A DNA stretch of 43,498 nt from SAR116 cluster bacterium AG-355-O21. Its GTDB lineage: Bacteria > Pseudomonadota > Alphaproteobacteria > Thalassobaculales > Thalassobaculaceae. Every line of letters begins with the position of its first letter. Positions within the stretch are counted from its first letter, which is position 1. The notes under the pieces are model-generated. The model saw nothing but the letters and a program-made list of their open reading frames with translations, was not told the origin of the DNA and did not search any database. The stretch spans positions 1 to 43,498 of the forward strand of contig QCEM01000014.1 in NCBI GenBank assembly GCA_003280605.1. The letters run 5' to 3'. Positions 16,765-26,034 of the stretch are shown here, one piece after another. The position numbers were made by a program, and so were the translations under genes.

Positions 16765-19700
16765 TGAGACGTTCTCCCTTCGGATCAAAAAATTGTGGCT
16801 CAGTGACCACCGCCGTTAGATTGCCGTCACTAAGGGGCAGATGCACTGTTTCGCCGAGCCGCGCCCGGCCACCGGCGATCAACGCCATGGCAATCGAGCG
16901 GCCACAATTTGCGCTGTAATAGCTGGAGGTCACATGTCCCAGCATGGTCATCGGCGGGGCCGGTTTCAAATCTGCGACAACCTGCGCCCCTTCCGGCAAC
17001 ACCACTTCGGGGTCGGTGCTCAACAGGCCGACCAATTGCTTGCGGTCAGCGCGTAGGCTATCGGTCCGTGCCAGGGATCGCTTGCCAACAAAATCAGCTT
17101 TTTTGCTGGCCACAATCCAATCCATGCCAAGGTCACCAGGGGTGACAGACCCATCGGTTTCCTGACCAACAATGATGAAGCCTTTTTCCGCCCGCAGCAC
17201 ATGCATTGATTCCGTGCCATAGGGGGTGATGTCATATTTTTCACCTGCCGCCATCAAGGCTGTCCAGAGCGCGAGGCCATGGCGGCTGGGCACGTTAATT
17301 TCAAACGACAACTCACCGGTAAAGGAAATCCGAAACACCCGCGCCGGAAGGCCGGCCACCGTGCCTGTGCTCACGCCCATGAACGGCAGCGCAGCATCCG
17401 ACAGATCAATGTCATCGCTAAGTTCTGCCAGCAAGTCACGGGCTTTTGGCCCACAAATCGAAGCCACCGCCCATTGTTCCGTTACAGATGTGAAATAGAC
17501 CTGCAAGTCAGGCCATTCGGTTTGCGACCATTCTTCCAGCCAATCAAGAACCGCAGCAGTACCGCCTGTGGTGGTGGTCATATGAAAATGATCCTCGGCC
17601 AAGCGGACCGTCACGCCATCGTCCTTAACCATGCCGTCCTCGCCAAGCATCAAGCCATAGCGTGCCCGACCAACGGCTAATTTGAGCCACCCATTGGTGT
17701 AAATCCGGTTCAAAAACTCTGCTGCATCTGGGCCTTTAACATCAATTTTACCCAATGTTGAAGCATCCAAAATGCCCACACCTGTGCGCGCGGCAACGCA
17801 TTCGCGGTCAACAGCTTCGCGCATGGTTTCACTACCACGCGGGTAATACCAAGCCCGCATCCATTGGCCAACATGCTCAAAAGTGGCACCATTGGCGTGG
17901 TGCCAGGGATCCATCGGGGTACTGCGGACCGGCTCAAACTGGCCACCAACCGCCCGCCCGGCAAAGGCGCCGATGGCGACCGGCTCCAGCGGTGGGCGAA
18001 ACGTTGTGGTGCCGACGTCAGGAATGTGAGCGTCCCGGGCATTGGCCAGAATAGCCAAAGCGTTGACGTTGGAGGTTCGCCCTTGATCGGTTCCCATGCC
18101 GGTCGTGGTATAGCGTTTGGTATGCTCTACCGATAAATACCCTTCCTGGGCCGCCAAGCGAATATCAGCTGCTGTGACATCATTTTGGAAATCAACAAAC
18201 TGCTTGCCTTTCCCTGCATTGGTTGGCACTTGCCAAATCGCCCGCAGTGGCATTTCAGTGACGGGATCGACCTTTGGAGCGGCTGGTTGGCGGCCCTTGG
18301 CACCGCTTGCGCGGGCGGCCTCCATGCCCCCTTTCAAGCCATTTTTCAAAGCCCCTGCAAGGCTAAAGTCACCGGCAGATGCGCCCACCGAAACTGTTGC
18401 TTCATGGGCCACATCGGGGATGAAACAGGCTTGTTCATCATCCCAACTAAGCGTCCCGCGGCTTTGTGAAAATAAATGCACACTTGGGCTCCAGCCGCCT
18501 GACATGGCGATACAATCGGCCACCAAAGAGGTTACTGGGCCGGTAACGGTGGTGCCGTCCTCGGCCAATTCCATAATGCTGCAGCCGGTCACACGCCGAT
18601 GACCGCTGACAGCGATAATCGCATGGTTGAAGTAGGTTTTTATGCCCCGGTCACGGGCAGCGGCAACCAAGTCACCGGCCACCGCATCAGCTTCTGCTCG
18701 CAGGTCAACAATCGCGGTAATGCGAGCATGGGCATCATCAAGCGCAAGCGCCGTCCGATAGGCATCATCATTATTGGTGAAAATAACAGTCTCGCGGCCC
18801 GGCAGAACGCCATAGCTGTTGACATATTCCCGGACTGCCGACGCCAGCATGATTCCCGGGCGATCATTATCCGCAAACACCAACGGTCGCTCGATCGCAC
18901 CTGTTGCCAAGACAACCTGTTTGGCGCGAATTTTCCAAAACCGTTGGCGAACAAGATGTGTCGGGGTGTTGCCCAGATGGTCCGTCACCCGTTCCAAAGC
19001 GGTTATGTAATTGTGGTCATAATATCCTGTCACGGTTGTCCGCGGCAGTACCGTCACCTCAGGCATCGCTTGTAATTTAGCGACCGCTGCGGTTACCCAT
19101 TCGGCCGCCGGTTGACCGTCAATTTGCTGTGCACCATCGAAACAAATGTGGCCGCCGAAGCCAGCTTTGGCTTCGGTCACCATGACCCGCGCACCTGTCG
19201 CTGCAGCAGCCAGCGCCGCCGCCAGTCCGGCAGGGCCGCCGCCGACAATTAATACATCCACATGATCGTGCATTTTTTCGTAACGGTCGGGATCCCGATC
19301 AGTGGGTGCCTTGCCCAAGCCCGCCGCCTTCCTGATGACATGCTCATAGCGCATCCATTGGCTGGCCGGCCACATGAAGGTCTTGTAGTAAAAACCGGCC
19401 GGCAAAAACCGCGAGACCCATTGATTGACCGAGGCCAAATCAAATCTCAATGACGGCCAAACATTCTGGCTGGTGGCCGTCAAACCATCATAAAGGGCAA
19501 CTTGTGTTGCCCTTAAATTTGGCTCAGTGCGCGGACCGTGGCCAAGTTGGATAAGGGCATTTGGTTCTTCTGCACCGGCAGCGAAAATGCCCCGTGGGCG
19601 ATGATATTTAAAACCCCGACCAACAAAATGCACCCCGTTGGCAAGCAGCGCTGAGGCCAATGTGTCGCCGGGATGGCCACGATAAAGGCGACCATTGAAA

Positions 19701-19768
19701 GTGAATTCAATTTCGTGATCACGGTCAATATGGCCGCCACTGGCCAGGCGATAGGGCTGATGGCTCAT
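16757..19768 (-). CDS. soxA: Sarcosine oxidase alpha subunit
   Basis: The 1003-residue alpha subunit takes part in oxidative demethylation of sarcosine to glycine. It binds NAD and, through the GcvT-like C-terminal region, tetrahydrofolate, which receives the one-carbon unit. An N-terminal ferredoxin-like region (about 20-100, FNGRLYRGHPGDTLASALLA) is followed by the dinucleotide fold VLIVGGGPAGLAAA (176-181 loop). A GcvT-type aminomethyltransferase domain runs from about residue 610 to the end (GGQFEPVRSTPMDPWHHANG, RAEKGFIIVGQETDGSVTP, GDLGMDWIVASKKADFVGKR). Its start overlaps the soxD stop as ATGA. Confidence 0.95.
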   Translation of the reverse strand: MSHQPYRLASGGHIDRDHEIEFTFNGRLYRGHPGDTLASALLANGVHFVGRGFKYHRPRGIFAAGAEEPNALIQLGHGPRTEPNLRATQVALYDGLTATSQNVWPSLRFDLASVNQWVSRFLPAGFYYKTFMWPASQWMRYEHVIRKAAGLGKAPTDRDPDRYEKMHDHVDVLIVGGGPAGLAAALAAAATGARVMVTEAKAGFGGHICFDGAQQIDGQPAAEWVTAAVAKLQAMPEVTVLPRTTVTGYYDHNYITALERVTDHLGNTPTHLVRQRFWKIRAKQVVLATGAIERPLVFADNDRPGIMLASAVREYVNSYGVLPGRETVIFTNNDDAYRTALALDDAHARITAIVDLRAEADAVAGDLVAAARDRGIKTYFNHAIIAVSGHRRVTGCSIMELAEDGTTVTGPVTSLVADCIAMSGGWSPSVHLFSQSRGTLSWDDEQACFIPDVAHEATVSVGASAGDFSLAGALKNGLKGGMEAARASGAKGRQPAAPKVDPVTEMPLRAIWQVPTNAGKGKQFVDFQNDVTAADIRLAAQEGYLSVEHTKRYTTTGMGTDQGRTSNVNALAILANARDAHIPDVGTTTFRPPLEPVAIGAFAGRAVGGQFEPVRSTPMDPWHHANGATFEHVGQWMRAWYYPRGSETMREAVDRECVAARTGVGILDASTLGKIDVKGPDAAEFLNRIYTNGWLKLAVGRARYGLMLGEDGMVKDDGVTVRLAEDHFHMTTTTGGTAAVLDWLEEWSQTEWPDLQVYFTSVTEQWAVASICGPKARDLLAELSDDIDLSDAALPFMGVSTGTVAGLPARVFRISFTGELSFEINVPSRHGLALWTALMAAGEKYDITPYGTESMHVLRAEKGFIIVGQETDGSVTPGDLGMDWIVASKKADFVGKRSLARTDSLRADRKQLVGLLSTDPEVVLPEGAQVVADLKPAPPMTMLGHVTSSYYSANCGRSIAMALIAGGRARLGETVHLPLSDGNLTAVVTEPQFFDPKGERLNG

Positions 19769-20133
19769 GCGCCTATCTCCGTCGTCTCAGCGACAGCCGC
19801 AGCATTTGCCGCCGCTTCGTTCTCACGTCGCCAATTCTGCTCATAGACGGCACGGGCGGCAGCATTGCTGGGCAAAGCATCGGCAGGATAAACTTCCAGC
19901 ACCGCATGGCTAACGGTGTCGCGGGCAATGTTGAACCAACGCCGACAGCCAGCGCTATGCCGCCAACGTTCCAGGTAAAGGCCTTTTGGATTCTGATTAT
20001 GGAATAGATAATCAGCCCATACGGCGTCACTGACCTGATCAGGCGCCGGCGGCCGGCGTTTATGCGCCTCACCACCATATTGGAACTCGCTATCGTCACG
20101 CGGACCACACCAAGGACAGTCGATCAACAGCAT
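19765..20133 (-). CDS. soxD: Sarcosine oxidase delta subunit
   Basis: The 122-residue delta subunit is a small zinc-binding component of heterotetrameric sarcosine oxidase. The N-terminal MLLIDCPWCGPRDDSEFQYGG has the CPWCG zinc-ligand pair, and WRHSAGCRRWFNIARDT supplies the later cysteine. Its sequence includes YLFHNQNPKGLYLERW, typical of SoxD. The ATG at 20133 is used because GGGGAAA lies upstream; the open frame back to 20169 overlaps the end of soxB and looks spurious. Confidence 0.93.
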   Translation of the reverse strand: MLLIDCPWCGPRDDSEFQYGGEAHKRRPPAPDQVSDAVWADYLFHNQNPKGLYLERWRHSAGCRRWFNIARDTVSHAVLEVYPADALPSNAAARAVYEQNWRRENEAAANAAAVAETTEIGA

Positions 20134-20143
20134 CGTATTTCCC

Positions 20144-21436
20144 CTAATGTGCGACGCCGGCGGCGCCATGTTCGTCGATTAAATGTCCGCTTTCAAAGCG
20201 CGACAAAGCGAAAGGTGCAGCGATTGCATTGGGTGTGTCGCGGGCGATCAAATCAGCGAAAACATGCCCGGATCCCGGCGTCGCCTTAAAACCGCCTGTC
20301 CCCCAACCACAATTAAAATAAAGCCCTTTAATGCTGGTCTTCGAGATGATGGGAGAGGCATCAGGGCAGGTATCAACAATACCGCCCCATGTGCGCAGCA
20401 CCCGCACCCGGGACACAATCGGATATAGTTCCACCGCCGCCTCGAGCATATGCTCGATAATCGGCAAGCTGCCGCGCTGCGCATAGGAATTATACGCATC
20501 GGTGCCGGCCCCAAGGACCAATTCACCCTTATCGGATTGGCTGATATACATATGCACCGCATTTGACATCACCACCGTATCAATTACCGGTTTGATCGGC
20601 TCCGACACCAAGGCTTGCAGCGGCCGGCTTTCAATCGGCAGGCGCAAGCCTGCCATTGCCGCCAAAACCCCTGAATGACCCGACGCAACACAGCCAATCT
20701 TGGCGGCTTTGATAAAGCCTTGATTGGTCTCCACGCCGGTGACCTGATCGCCCTCACGGCGGATCGCCGTCACCGCGCAGTTCTGGATAATATCAACCCC
20801 AAAATCATCTGCCGCCCGGGCGTAGCCCCAGGCAACCGCATCATGGCGTGCCGTGCCACCGCGTTTTTGCAAAAAGCCCCCCATCACCGGGTAACGCAGC
20901 CCTGGGTTAATATCAATAATCGGCACCAATGCCTTAATTTCCATCGGGTTGAGAACCTCGGAGTCGATGCCGTTCAACCGAATAGCATTCACCCGCCGGG
21001 ACATTTCCTTCATCTCATGTTCGCTATGCGCCAAGGTCAACACACCGCGCTGGCTAAACATCAAGTTAAAGTTCAAGTCTTGCGACAAACCTTCCCAAAG
21101 CTTCAACGCATGCTCATACAGTGCGGCGCTTTCATCCCACAGATAGTTGGAGCGAATGATAGTTGTGTTACGGCCGGTATTACCGCCGCCAATCCAGCCC
21201 TTCTCGAGCACGGCGATGTTGCGGATGCCATGCACGGATGCAAGATAATACGCTGTTGCCAGGCCATGGCCGCCGCCGCCGATAATGACCACATCATAGG
21301 CCTCGCGCGGTTTTGCATTTCGCCAGGCTTCCGTCCATTGATTGTGACCATTGAAAGCGTTGCGCGCCAATGCTGCCAGCGAATAGCGCTTGGCAGAATT
21401 TTTCAGCGCTCGAACGCCGCGGTTAATTGCACTCAT
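20144..21436 (-). CDS. soxB: Sarcosine oxidase beta subunit
   Basis: The beta subunit holds the sarcosine-oxidising FAD site and the covalent FMN. The 430-residue chain has the FAD motif [18 protein letters not shown] and the conserved [14 protein letters not shown]. It also has [20 protein letters not shown], whose histidine is the covalent FMN attachment site by homology, and [20 protein letters not shown]. The ATG at 21436 follows GGAGAG with a 7-base spacing; the earlier in-frame start at 21550 is unlikely. It heads the soxBDAG operon. A degenerate GTTAaGCCA/TGGCTAAC inverted repeat lies about 70-90 bases upstream. Confidence 0.95.
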   Translation of the reverse strand: MSAINRGVRALKNSAKRYSLAALARNAFNGHNQWTEAWRNAKPREAYDVVIIGGGGHGLATAYYLASVHGIRNIAVLEKGWIGGGNTGRNTTIIRSNYLWDESAALYEHALKLWEGLSQDLNFNLMFSQRGVLTLAHSEHEMKEMSRRVNAIRLNGIDSEVLNPMEIKALVPIIDINPGLRYPVMGGFLQKRGGTARHDAVAWGYARAADDFGVDIIQNCAVTAIRREGDQVTGVETNQGFIKAAKIGCVASGHSGVLAAMAGLRLPIESRPLQALVSEPIKPVIDTVVMSNAVHMYISQSDKGELVLGAGTDAYNSYAQRGSLPIIEHMLEAAVELYPIVSRVRVLRTWGGIVDTCPDASPIISKTSIKGLYFNCGWGTGGFKATPGSGHVFADLIARDTPNAIAAPFALSRFESGHLIDEHGAAGVAH

Positions 21437-21564
21437 CGGTGTGCTCTCCAAAAAACACTGGTCGCATGATCGCATCGACGTTAACCAGCTCGCCCGGCCG
21501 CCGTTAAGCCAGTCACGACATTGGCTAACCGCAAGCCGACATGATATCAAAATCTCCGATTACG

Positions 21565-22839
21565 CTAAAGAGACGCAATTGTATTAGGCAGCTGTTTCAA
21601 GCGCACCCGATCAGCGGGTGCGGCGGCCCGTTCCGCCGCATCAATCGCCTGCCAGCCGGCAAAATCAGTCACTGAGGCCCGGTTCTGCTGCGCAACCTTG
21701 GTTAAATACGCCCGACCGGATCGAGTGCCGGCCGTCACCTCCGCCAAAATCCGATCGGCGACAGCATGCGATTTTGGACGATTTGTCGCAATCGTCCCGG
21801 TCGGCCCATCGGCGGCCCAGCTAACGGTATAGAGAGCCGTTGAAATGCGGCCGTCAGTATTCAAGAAATGCCCCTTGGCAGGGTGTAATTGATCACAAGT
21901 TTCGGCCGCATAACCGATGCAGCTGACAACCAGATCGGCGGCTTGCTCAACTGTCTCCTCGGCATCAAAATAAGCGCCGTCCAGACCCTGTTGCTGGCGG
22001 CGGAAGCGCACGGCGGTAACCCGATCGGCGCTGCCGATGATGGCCTCCGGACGCCAACAAAATTGAAACCGTACCACCGGCCGGCCTGTTAACGCTGCCG
22101 TCGCCATCCGCGCCCAAACCTCAGCCAGTGCCCGGTCAGCAATCTCAGCACCCTCTAAATCTGCGGCCTCAACCTTTGCCGCGGCCGCGGCGAGGCGCGT
22201 CATTTCATCCAGTTCAACAACCCCGAAACGCGCCATTTCTATGCCCCTGCGGCCAACCACACGGATCCGCTCCCAGGGTGCAGATTGCAGTTGCCGGCTA
22301 ACATCAGGCGGCACGTCCGAGCCTGATAGCTCGGCTGGCGTTTTGGCCAAAACCCGAGCCACATCTAAGGCGACATTGCCGGCCCCGATGATGATTGCAT
22401 TACCGGCCGCCGATAAATCGACCGGTAGATCAAAATGATCCGGGTGGCGGTTATACCAGCCAACAAAAGCAGCAGAGCCATATACCCCTGCCAGATCCTC
22501 ACCGGCGATCCCCAACCGCCGATCCTGCGGCGCACCAACAGCCAAAACAACAGCGTCATAATTGGCTTGGATATCCGCTAGGGACAAATCCGCGCCAACC
22601 TTCAGGCCGCCCCAAAACTGCACATCGCCCTTGGTGAAGGCACGACTTAAAACCCGTTCAATATTTTTCGTGCCCTGATGGTCGGGCGCAACCCCATAGC
22701 GAATTAGCCCGAAGGGCGTCGGCAAACGATCAATCACATCAATTTGAGCAGCCGGATTTTTGCGCACCAGACGTTCAGCGACATAGGCACCGGCAGGGCC
22801 GGCACCAATGATCGCAACCGATAAGCTCGCAGCAGTCAT
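21565..22839 (-). CDS. NADPH-dependent flavoprotein reductase, adrenodoxin-reductase/FprA type, in the box locus
   Basis: A 424-residue FAD- and NADP-binding reductase of the adrenodoxin reductase/FprA group, which passes electrons from NADPH to a ferredoxin or flavodoxin. It has the FAD motif IIGAGPAGAYVAERL (loop 12-17), LPTPFGLIRYGVAPDHQGTKN, the NADP motif IIGAGNVALDVARVL, RRGIEMARFGVVELDEM and VSCIGYAAE. No Fe-S cysteine motif is visible, unlike the Fe-S flavoprotein BoxA. The gene starts 8 bases after the boxB stop, with its ribosome-binding site (AAGGT) touching that stop. Its job is therefore probably to feed BoxB, directly or through the nearby flavodoxin (inference). Confidence 0.88.
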   Translation of the reverse strand: MTAASLSVAIIGAGPAGAYVAERLVRKNPAAQIDVIDRLPTPFGLIRYGVAPDHQGTKNIERVLSRAFTKGDVQFWGGLKVGADLSLADIQANYDAVVLAVGAPQDRRLGIAGEDLAGVYGSAAFVGWYNRHPDHFDLPVDLSAAGNAIIIGAGNVALDVARVLAKTPAELSGSDVPPDVSRQLQSAPWERIRVVGRRGIEMARFGVVELDEMTRLAAAAAKVEAADLEGAEIADRALAEVWARMATAALTGRPVVRFQFCWRPEAIIGSADRVTAVRFRRQQQGLDGAYFDAEETVEQAADLVVSCIGYAAETCDQLHPAKGHFLNTDGRISTALYTVSWAADGPTGTIATNRPKSHAVADRILAEVTAGTRSGRAYLTKVAQQNRASVTDFAGWQAIDAAERAAAPADRVRLKQLPNTIASL

Positions 22840-22847
22840 CGCTGACC

Positions 22848-24272
22848 TTAGTGTAGTTTCACGTATTCAAATTCCGGCGTGTTGTTGTTAATGCCGCGAT
22901 CCGGGGCGGCAATCCAGCTGGCCATTTTCCCCGGCTCGGTCACCGGTTTCATTAAGCTGTGCACGTATGCGCGGTCAGCCTCGGACGGCAGAACGGCGGC
23001 CAAACAGTTTTGATAAACATCGTTCGCAAGCAACGAGCCACTTGGATCGATCGGCAGATTAGCCCAGCTGCCGATACTGCGCCGAAAGCGCGAGCTTGGT
23101 AGTTTGATTTCAAAATCAAAGCCGGCTTTTTTGATTAACCTGTTCCAGCGTGTGACGCCTTTTTGACAGTCCTCGATATACAAGTTACGGGTGATTTCAT
23201 TCATCGCATTGCGGGTTGGGATGGTCTCGATGCGCGCGCCACCGGCACCATCGGGCACGGACAGGTCATACTGGCTGTCTTTACAAATGTGATCGGCAAA
23301 CATGGCTTCATCGGGTCGGCCTTTGACACCGGCTGCAAAATAGCTTGCCGCATTCGATGAACTATCGGCACCAAACAGGTCTAAACAGGATGAAAACCAA
23401 AAGTTTATGTAGCGTTGCAGCAACGGCAGATCGATGGCGCCGGCTTTACGGATCACCTCCGGGTCGTCACTTTTTGACCCCTTCATAACCTCCAGGCAGC
23501 GCTTAACGATCCGGCCGACGCCGGTTTCACCGACAAACATATGATGGGCTTCTTCGGTCAGCATGAATTGGCAGGTCCGTGCCAGCGGATCAAAGGCGCT
23601 TTCGGCCAAGCTTTTCAGCTGATATTTGCCGTCACGATCGGTGAAATAGGTGAACATGAAAAAGCTCAGCCAATCTTCAATCGGCTCGTTGAAGGTACCA
23701 AGGATGCGCGGGTTATCGGCATCACCGGAATGACGGTGCAACAATTCTTCCGCTTCCTCGCGGCCATCGCGGCCAAAATAGGCATGCAATAGATACACCA
23801 TGGCCCATAAATGGCGGCCTTCTTCAACATTCACTTGGAAAAGGTTACGCAAGTCGTAAAGCGACGGGCAAGTCAGACCAAGCAGACGTTGCTGCTCGAC
23901 CGATGCAGGTTCGGTATCACCTTGGGTAACGATCAGGCGCCGCAAGACGGCGCGATGTTCACCGGGAACTTCTTGCCAAACCGATTTCCCAAACTCATCG
24001 CCAAAGCCGACCGTCCGGTTGGCGTCGCGCTCGGCCAGAAAAATTCCCCAGCGGTACTCGGGCATTTGCACATGCCCAAACTGCGCCCAGCCTTTTGCGT
24101 CAACCGAGGTTGCGGTGCGCAGATAAACATCTGCGCATTGAAAATCAGCTGGCCCCATTTGCTGCCACCAATCGAGGTAGCGTGGTTGCCAATGTTCCAG
24201 CGCCCGCTGCAACCGACGATCATTGCCAAGGTCAACATTATTGGGAATTTTCTGCTGATAATCGATTGCCAT
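22848..24272 (-). CDS. boxB: Benzoyl-CoA 2,3-epoxidase oxygenase subunit BoxB
   Basis: BoxB is the class I di-iron monooxygenase that makes the 2,3-epoxide of benzoyl-CoA. The 474-residue protein is full length and begins NNVDLGNDRRLQRALEHWQP. The iron-ligand motifs are visible: EEGRH (150-154) and TEEAHHMF (with Glu240 and His243), plus the acidic cluster FTYFTDRDGK near 212. These agree with the E/D/H ligands known for BoxB of Azoarcus evansii. The start lies 2 bases after the boxC stop, so translation is coupled. A FprA-type reductase follows directly. Confidence 0.97.
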   Translation of the reverse strand: MAIDYQQKIPNNVDLGNDRRLQRALEHWQPRYLDWWQQMGPADFQCADVYLRTATSVDAKGWAQFGHVQMPEYRWGIFLAERDANRTVGFGDEFGKSVWQEVPGEHRAVLRRLIVTQGDTEPASVEQQRLLGLTCPSLYDLRNLFQVNVEEGRHLWAMVYLLHAYFGRDGREEAEELLHRHSGDADNPRILGTFNEPIEDWLSFFMFTYFTDRDGKYQLKSLAESAFDPLARTCQFMLTEEAHHMFVGETGVGRIVKRCLEVMKGSKSDDPEVIRKAGAIDLPLLQRYINFWFSSCLDLFGADSSSNAASYFAAGVKGRPDEAMFADHICKDSQYDLSVPDGAGGARIETIPTRNAMNEITRNLYIEDCQKGVTRWNRLIKKAGFDFEIKLPSSRFRRSIGSWANLPIDPSGSLLANDVYQNCLAAVLPSEADRAYVHSLMKPVTEPGKMASWIAAPDRGINNNTPEFEYVKLH

Positions 24273-24274
24273 AA

Positions 24275-25936
24275 CTACACTCTTTTCCAGTTAAACTTCG
24301 CCCGTGAGCCGGTACCAAATAATTTCAAGGCGCCGTCATCGCCGACTGCGTTGGGACGGTTGAAAATCCAATTCTGCCAGGCCGATAAACGGCCAAAAAC
24401 TTTCGTTACCACATTTTCCTGGCCGGCAAAGCGCAGGTTGGCCTCCATGCCGGTTAACGCATCCGGTGACAAGCTAACCCGTTCTTCAATTGCCAAGCGA
24501 ACCTCATCTTCCCAATCAATATCGTCAGGAATAAAGGTCACCAATCCCAGCGCATCGGCACCAGCGGGATCAATCTTCTGGCCAAGTTTTTGCTGTAACG
24601 CCGACATCACCTCAGCATCGTTTGCGAAGCGCGCGGCCAGCCGCCCGGCGTCATTGACCATGGCATAGCTGCCGAAATTCATTTGACTGAGGGCGATAAC
24701 AGGTGGCTCACCCTCCTCTGCCGGCAGGTCCAGCATGTAGCTGCGGTCTGCGGCCAGGGCGACTTCAAACAAACTGCCAACAAAGCAGCTATTTTCGTCA
24801 ATTAACGCAATCAAACTGCGCGACGTGACATCAAGGCGTGCCAAGGTTCGCCGCAGCATGCCGGTGACCTCCCGCACAAACCAATGGTCTTGATGCTCGA
24901 CCAGGGCAGCGTCCGCGGCCAGCACCAAGTCGCCGTCACCTTCGCTGCGCAACAACCAGACCCCGCAGTCAAGCTCATTGGTGCGCAATAATAAGATCGC
25001 ATCATCAAGCTCACGGGCCATTTTTAACGGCCACCACGTCATGCCGGCGGCGACAATCCCAGTGACATCGGTGGCCGGTGGCTGCACCGGAGCGCGCAAC
25101 GTAATTGTCACTGTCCGGTTATCACGGTCAACCTGCGCGTCGACCGTATCATAGTGATAGCCTGCCGCATCGATCCGCCGATTAAGCGGCGTCATGGGCA
25201 CCCCGACGGCCTGCTCCGGGCGCTGACTAAGCGCCGCCAAGCGGCTTGCATGGGCTTTGGCCCGCTCCCAAAAGGCTGCCGGTTGGGCGATATCATCTAC
25301 TAATTTCCATTCCACCGCCCGCCGGCCTCGGACCCCATCCTCACTGGTACAAAAGACATCAGCTAAATCACGACGAACTTTACGCTTATCAACCACCCGG
25401 GTCAGGCCGCCGGTGCCCGGCAAAACGCCAAGCAACGCAACTTCCGGTAAACTGACGGCACTGGATCGGTCATCAACCAACAAGATTTCATCACAGGCAA
25501 GCGCCAGTTCATAACCGCCGCCGGCAGTCGTGCCATTACAGGCGGCAAGGAACTTTAAGCCGTTGTCACGGCTGGAATCCTCTAAGCCATTGCGTGTCTC
25601 ATTGGTAAATTTACAGAAATTCACTTTCCATTCATGGCTCGAGCCGCCCAGCATATAAATGTTTGCACCGGCGCAGAACATCCGTTCAACGCCGCTGGTA
25701 ATGATCACCGATTTGACACAAGGATGCTCAAAGCGCAGCCGTTGAACAGCGTCGTATAATTCCATATCAACCCCAAGGTCATAGGAATTCAATTTCAGCT
25801 TATAGCCGGGGACCAAGCCGGCATCTTCATCGACCGACAGGGTTAAGATTGCGGTCGCGCCATCGACCTGCAGCGCCCAATGGCGATAGCTATCGGGATG
25901 GCGGTCATAGGTGATGATGTCGCGATCGACGGTCAT
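24275..25936 (-). CDS. boxC: 2,3-Epoxybenzoyl-CoA dihydrolase (ring-cleaving) BoxC
   Basis: BoxC is the crotonase-family enzyme that hydrolytically opens the 2,3-epoxybenzoyl-CoA ring to 3,4-dehydroadipyl-CoA semialdehyde and formate. The 553-residue chain has the N-terminal TYDRHPDSYRHWALQVDG, GVERMFCAGANIYMLGGSSHEW, NGTTAGGGYELALACDEILL and LPEVALLGVLPGTGGLTRV. A second crotonase-like half follows after residue 270. The ATG at 25936 follows AAGGAG with a 7-base spacing; the frame back to 26002 contains the operator and is not coding. It is the first structural gene behind boxR. Confidence 0.97.
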   Translation of the reverse strand: MTVDRDIITYDRHPDSYRHWALQVDGATAILTLSVDEDAGLVPGYKLKLNSYDLGVDMELYDAVQRLRFEHPCVKSVIITSGVERMFCAGANIYMLGGSSHEWKVNFCKFTNETRNGLEDSSRDNGLKFLAACNGTTAGGGYELALACDEILLVDDRSSAVSLPEVALLGVLPGTGGLTRVVDKRKVRRDLADVFCTSEDGVRGRRAVEWKLVDDIAQPAAFWERAKAHASRLAALSQRPEQAVGVPMTPLNRRIDAAGYHYDTVDAQVDRDNRTVTITLRAPVQPPATDVTGIVAAGMTWWPLKMARELDDAILLLRTNELDCGVWLLRSEGDGDLVLAADAALVEHQDHWFVREVTGMLRRTLARLDVTSRSLIALIDENSCFVGSLFEVALAADRSYMLDLPAEEGEPPVIALSQMNFGSYAMVNDAGRLAARFANDAEVMSALQQKLGQKIDPAGADALGLVTFIPDDIDWEDEVRLAIEERVSLSPDALTGMEANLRFAGQENVVTKVFGRLSAWQNWIFNRPNAVGDDGALKLFGTGSRAKFNWKRV

Positions 25937-25997
25937 TGTTCTGCTCCTTGCAGGCAGTGTGTCCAAAGCAGTCTTACGGATCACTCTCTGCTCAAAA

Positions 25998-26011
25998 TGC
26001 ACTATAGTGCA
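25998..26011. promoter_or_regulatory. BoxR/BzdR-type operator TGCA-N6-TGCA
   Basis: A perfect 14-bp palindrome TGCACTATAGTGCA lies in the 98-base gap between boxR and boxC. It has the TGCA-N6-TGCA form of the operators reported for the BzdR and BoxR repressors of Azoarcus. On the minus strand the centre reads TATAGT, which could be the -10 element of the boxC promoter. Binding would then block RNA polymerase until benzoyl-CoA releases the repressor. The match to the known form is direct; the promoter role is inferred. Confidence 0.7.
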
Positions 26012-26034
26012 GTTTTTCCACTGGTCCTAGGAAA

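Noticed and set aside
20675-21469. 264-codon plus-strand frame opposite soxB
   Set aside because: The opposite strand encodes the full SoxB protein with FAD and FMN motifs; the long frame is a result of codon bias.
23811-24668. 285-codon plus-strand frame opposite boxB and boxC
   Set aside because: It crosses the boxC-boxB junction on the wrong strand and has no family pattern.
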